Shown piece after piece: positions 13,462 through 16,948 of a DNA stretch of 16,948 nt. The notes below the pieces were generated by a model that saw only the letters and a list, made by a program, of their open reading frames with translations, was not told the DNA's origin and did no database searches. The stretch spans positions 1 through 16,948 of the forward strand of contig JAGGAG010000040.1 of assembly GCA_017889745.1 (NCBI GenBank), read 5' to 3'. This DNA comes from Gemmatimonadota bacterium (GTDB taxonomy: Bacteria > Gemmatimonadota > Gemmatimonadetes > Gemmatimonadales > GWC2-71-9). The position numbers were made by a program, and so were the translations under genes. The first letter of the stretch is position 1. The number at the start of each line of letters is the position of its first letter.

Positions 13462-14342
13462 GCCGCTCGGTCGTGCTCGCCACCTGCCGGCACCACCCGT
13501 CCCTCACGGCGTCGGACGCGTTGTTGGCGTCGCACCTCCAGTCGTGCGGCGTCATCGTGACGGCCGCGCCGTGGGACAACCTCGCTCCGGCGGAACTCCG
13601 CGATACCGTTGTCTGCCTCCGCGCCACCTGGGACTACCACAAGCGCAGCGACGAGTTCAGGCGGTGGATCTCCGCGCTGCGCGAGCGGGAGGTGGTCCTC
13701 GTCAACCCAGCCGAGACGGTGCTCTGGAACATGGACAAGGGGTACCTCGGATGGCTCGAGTCACGCGGCATCGCCATCCCCATGACCCGCTGGATAGCGC
13801 CGGGGGCCGTCATCGACCTTCCCGGCATGCTCGCGGCGTCCGGGTGGCGTCGGGCGGTACTCAAGCCGCGCATCTCGGCCACCGCCTTCGGCACGCACCT
13901 GGTATCGGCGGCCACGGTGCTTGGCAGCGACGAGGCGGGCGTGCTGGCGCGAAGCGGCGCGCTGCTGCAGGAGTTCGTGCCGGAAATCCAGTCGGCCGGC
14001 GAGATCTCGCTGATGTTCATCGATGGCGGCTTCAGTCACGCGGTGAGCAAACGTCCCTCGGCCGGTGACTTCCGGGTGCAGCACGAGTTCGGCGGCACCG
14101 TCGGCGCAACCGGGGCATCGCCATCGCTCCGTGACTTCGGGGCGCGAGTCCTCGACGCGATCCCGGTGCCGTGGACCTATGCCCGGGTGGATGTGGTGGA
14201 TACTCACGAAGGCCCGGTACTGATGGAGCTCGAGTTGATCGAGCCCGACCTCTTCTTCACTTTCGGAAGCGACGGTGCGCGGCGCCTCGCCGAGGCGCTG
14301 GATCGGCAGTGCGCGCTGCCGGGCGCACTGCAAGCTCCATAG
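13458..14342 (+). CDS. ATP-grasp enzyme, DcsG-like
   Basis: This is 294 aa from GTG at 13458, sharing four bases with the YjbR stop. The ATP-grasp layout is clear: N-terminal SVVLATCRHHPSLTASDALL (4-23) and VVCLRATWDYHKRSDEF (51-67); central NPAETVLWNMDKGYL (83-97) and LKPRISATAFGTHLV (135-149) with Lys136 as nucleotide-binding lysine; LLQEFVPEIQSAGEISLMFI (169-188); then the catalytic end KRPSAGDFRVQHEFGG (198-213), ARVDVVD (242-248) and LMELELIEPDLFF (255-267) with the Mg-binding acidic residues. This set is close to DcsG, which closes the ring in D-cycloserine biosynthesis, and to a wider uncharacterised group. None of the other dcs genes (dcsA-F) is nearby, so cycloserine production is unlikely; formation of an amide-like bond is the reasonable inference. 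Confidence 0.9.
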   Translation: MSRSVVLATCRHHPSLTASDALLASHLQSCGVIVTAAPWDNLAPAELRDTVVCLRATWDYHKRSDEFRRWISALREREVVLVNPAETVLWNMDKGYLGWLESRGIAIPMTRWIAPGAVIDLPGMLAASGWRRAVLKPRISATAFGTHLVSAATVLGSDEAGVLARSGALLQEFVPEIQSAGEISLMFIDGGFSHAVSKRPSAGDFRVQHEFGGTVGATGASPSLRDFGARVLDAIPVPWTYARVDVVDTHEGPVLMELELIEPDLFFTFGSDGARRLAEALDRQCALPGALQAP

Positions 14343-14456
14343 GTCCTCCCTGCGGTCGCCCCTCGCCAAAGGGGCCCGAACCTGCGAGTTTACGCCCTCA
14401 ACAGCGGCGCCGGATCGTCCGATCGCCGGCCCGTTTTCACCCGATAAGGACCCATC
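14343..14456 (+). promoter_or_regulatory. Intergenic region before the helicase gene
   Basis: This 114-bp gap is the longest break between genes on the plus strand after position 3979, so a promoter for the helicase is likely to lie here, though no clear -35/-10 pair stands out. It contains a small exact hairpin at 14358-14375 (GCCCCT/AGGGGC around a 6-base loop) and a second one at 14409-14430. The helicase start has AAGGA at 14446-14450. Confidence 0.4.
14409..14437 (+). terminator. Weak terminator-like hairpin
   Basis: GCCGGATCG (14409-14417) pairs with CGATCGCCGGC (14420-14430) past a two-base bulge, and is followed by CCGTTTTC. The stem is GC-rich but the loop is tight and only four T residues follow. 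It could end the long upstream run 67 bp after its last gene; equally it may be a leader element of the helicase mRNA. Confidence 0.3.
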
Positions 14457-15822
<1,366 letters not shown>

Positions 15823-15842
<20 letters not shown>

Positions 15843-16326
15843 GGCACACGCCCCCGCCGTGATCCTGCTCTGCCTGGCTGCGCGGTCGCTGTGCGCGCAG
15901 CAGGCGGCCTGGGTCATGGGCCCGCAGGCGAAGCTCGGGCTGCGGGAGCTCTGGGCCACCAGCCTCACCGCCCGGCGAGAGCAGGTCGCCTGCCTGGGCG
16001 GCGTCATCGGGGCCGACACGGTGCGCGTCGACCGCGTGCGACCAGTCGACGAGCCCTCCGATTCGCTCACCGCATCATCCGAAGCATCCCTCGCGACCTG
16101 TTCACCGCCCCAATGGTTCGGCACCGTGCACACGCACGTGCGCTCCACCGATGACGAGACCCCGGCGTCACGCTTCAGCCGGGGGGACCGTGCGGTCATG
16201 TCGGAATGGACCACGCGATGGGGCGGACAGGGAGCCTTCTGTCTCATCTACAGCGCGCGCCACATGCACTGCGAGGTCTATCCGCCCCGCCGTGGCACCC
16301 CGGATCCGGAGACAGCCGCCGAATGA
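15823..16326 (+). CDS. Secreted JAMM/MPN+ (JAB domain) metalloprotease-like protein
   Basis: This is 167 aa from the GTG at 15823, overlapping the helicase tail; the GTG at 15859 is the alternative. Residues 1-26 form a Sec signal peptide (hydrophobic AVILLCLAARSLCA). The mature domain follows the JAMM pattern: RREQVACLGGVIGADTV (51-67) with candidate catalytic Glu53 in place of the usual 'E..GxLxG', strand VRVDRVRPVD (67-76), WFGTVHTH (98-105) with His103 and His105, then FSRGDRAVM (118-126) giving Ser119 and Asp122 of the S-x-x-D element, and the final strands GAFCLIYS and MHCEVYP. H-x-H to SxxD spacing is 13 residues instead of the usual 7 or so. Family members remove ubiquitin-like tags or cleave isopeptide bonds; here the substrate is unknown. 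Four cysteines (57, 93, 140, 150) could form disulfides after export. The last codon overlaps the next ATG. Confidence 0.75.
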
Positions 16327-16439
16327 CCTGGCTCTATCACAACCTGCCGACCTGGCTCATCGGCGTCCTCATCATCGGCTCGTTCGTGCTGCTGGCCGTG
16401 CTGGGCCTGCTCCTCTTCCGTCGGCCCGCTGGCCATTGA
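16323..16439 (+). CDS. 38-aa single-helix membrane ORF, probable N-terminal fragment of a DUF4239 protein
   Basis: The ATG overlaps the previous stop as ATGA. The product begins MTWLYHNLPTWL and continues with one hydrophobic helix (about 12-32) ending LLLFRRPAGH. The order 'W-L-(Y/N)-x-LP-x-W-L' followed by a long helix and then an Arg pair resembles the opening of DUF4239 (bestrophin-like) membrane proteins, which are normally about 200-270 aa. Here the frame stops after 38 codons. It may be a real small membrane protein or the start of a broken gene; a possible C-terminal remnant lies immediately downstream in another frame. Confidence 0.5.
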   Translation: MTWLYHNLPTWLIGVLIIGSFVLLAVLGLLLFRRPAGH

Positions 16440-16488
16440 GCCCACGGCGTACCAAGTGGTGCAGGATCGACTGATCGACCTGAAGTAG
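16420..16488 (+). pseudogene. Possible C-terminal remnant of a deleted DUF4239 gene
   Basis: In the frame two bases ahead of the 38-aa ORF, codons ending at the TAG at 16486-16488 read GPLAIEPTAY then QVVQDRLIDLK. DUF4239 proteins commonly end with a 'P(F)xGxxxVxPxxFxxxLxxL' type segment, which this resembles. Together with the fragment at 16323-16439 it suggests that about 200 codons were deleted with a change of frame near 16420-16432. The evidence is short-range resemblance only. Confidence 0.3.
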
Positions 16489-16507
16489 GCGAGCGACCTT
16501 ACGGGGA

Positions 16508-16948
16508 TCAGGACCCGGCCAGCGCGCTCAATGCCTCCACCGCCGCCGTCCAGCGCGTCAGGGCCTCGTCGTGGGCCCGTCGAGCCTCCTTGAGCTCGGC
16601 GTCGATCTTGCGCGCCTTCCTGGAGCCCTCCATCCCACCGGCGTAGAGTGACTGGTCGGCCAGCGCCGCCTCCAGTTCGCTGATCCTCTCCTCCAGCCGG
16701 TGCACATCCTTCTCCCTGGCGCTCGCGTCGCGCTCCGCCGTGCGGCGCAGCGACTCGAGGTTGCGCTCCGGTGCCTTCGCCGCCTCGGCGCGCGCCGCCT
16801 TCCGCACCGCCGCCGCCTCGACCGCCACTGCGGCACTGCGGCGGGCGGTGCGCTCGGCGGCATGCAGCTCCCATTCGACGAAGGGGCCGCCGTAGTCCTC
16901 GATGTGCGTGCCGTCGAAGGCCCACACCCGGGTGGACAGCTCGCGGAG
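16508..16948 (-). CDS. ABC-F subfamily ATPase, C-terminal part
   Basis: The frame enters from the right edge and ends at the TGA at 16510-16508, giving 146 residues of the C-terminus. The first residues, LRELSTRVWAFDGTHIEDYGG, match the stretch just after the H-loop of the second ATPase domain in ABC-F proteins ('SHDRxFLxxLxTRvwxfxxxxIxxYxGxY'). What follows is a long helical, alanine-, arginine- and glutamate-rich region with heptad-like spacing (ERISELEAALADQSL, LKEARRAHDEALTRW), which is the C-terminal coiled-coil extension of the Uup/YheS/EttA group. ABC-F factors act on ribosomes or on antibiotic protection; which subgroup this is cannot be decided without the rest. It converges on the plus-strand genes. 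Confidence 0.9.
   Translation of the reverse strand, partial: LRELSTRVWAFDGTHIEDYGGPFVEWELHAAERTARRSAAVAVEAAAVRKAARAEAAKAPERNLESLRRTAERDASAREKDVHRLEERISELEAALADQSLYAGGMEGSRKARKIDAELKEARRAHDEALTRWTAAVEALSALAGS

Noticed and set aside
16464..16480. GATC-GACT-GATC palindrome as a terminator between the converging genes
   Set aside because: A four-base stem with no T tract is too weak; I see no convincing terminator between 16440 and 16507.

Overview
The window is compact, GC-rich bacterial DNA (about two thirds G+C, judged by eye) with short gaps, many stop/start overlaps of the ATGA or GTGA type, and frequent GTG starts. The DUF305 / LVIVD-repeat lipoprotein pair, the many secreted or lipid-anchored small proteins and the mix of soil-type accessory genes suggest a free-living member of the Gemmatimonadota or a similar soil lineage. 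That placement is an inference: there is no rRNA or marker gene here. I see no tRNA, rRNA, CRISPR array, insertion sequence or phage gene.

Left flank (1-890, minus strand): two adjacent YCII/DGPF-domain genes, 3 bp apart. The downstream one runs off the left edge and is starting a second YCII copy, so at least three copies lie in tandem. A 285-bp divergent gap with a large imperfect inverted repeat separates them from the plus-strand genes.

Envelope pair (1176-3886): a secreted DUF305 protein with a Met/His-rich linker, followed by a 668-aa LVIVD-repeat lipoprotein. An intrinsic-terminator-like hairpin follows, only 21 bp before the next start codon.

Long co-directional run (3979-14342): 15 genes with gaps of no more than 100 bp, most of them no more than 20 bp. 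In order: OPT-family transporter, small secreted protein, GNAT acetyltransferase (apparently starting at CTG), APC amino-acid permease, second GNAT, YdeI/OmpD-associated-like protein, secreted two-repeat BamE-like protein, RimJ/RimL-type GNAT, four-helix membrane protein, TlpA-like thioredoxin, dimethylarginine dimethylaminohydrolase (DDAH), SUI1/eIF1-like factor, polytopic membrane protein with a His-rich C-terminal motif, MmcQ/YjbR protein, and a DcsG-like ATP-grasp enzyme. They share no obvious single pathway. Loose themes are peptide and amino-acid uptake (OPT, APC, DDAH) and small-molecule or protein modification (three GNATs, ATP-grasp).

Right flank (14457-16948): an RhlE-type DEAD-box RNA helicase with a glycine/arginine-rich tail. 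Overlapping its 3' end is a secreted protein that I read as a divergent JAMM/MPN+ metalloprotease. Overlapping that is a 38-aa membrane ORF that looks like the start of a DUF4239 protein whose middle has been deleted; a plausible C-terminal remnant follows in another frame. The window ends in the C-terminal part of an ABC-F ATPase on the minus strand.

The most interesting items are the secreted JAMM-like protein (15823-16326), the DUF4239 deletion remnant (16323-16488), the DDAH with an animal-type TCCS catalytic motif, the possible CREST-like membrane hydrolase (12455-13111), the CTG start at 6158 and the inverted repeat at 1050-1102.
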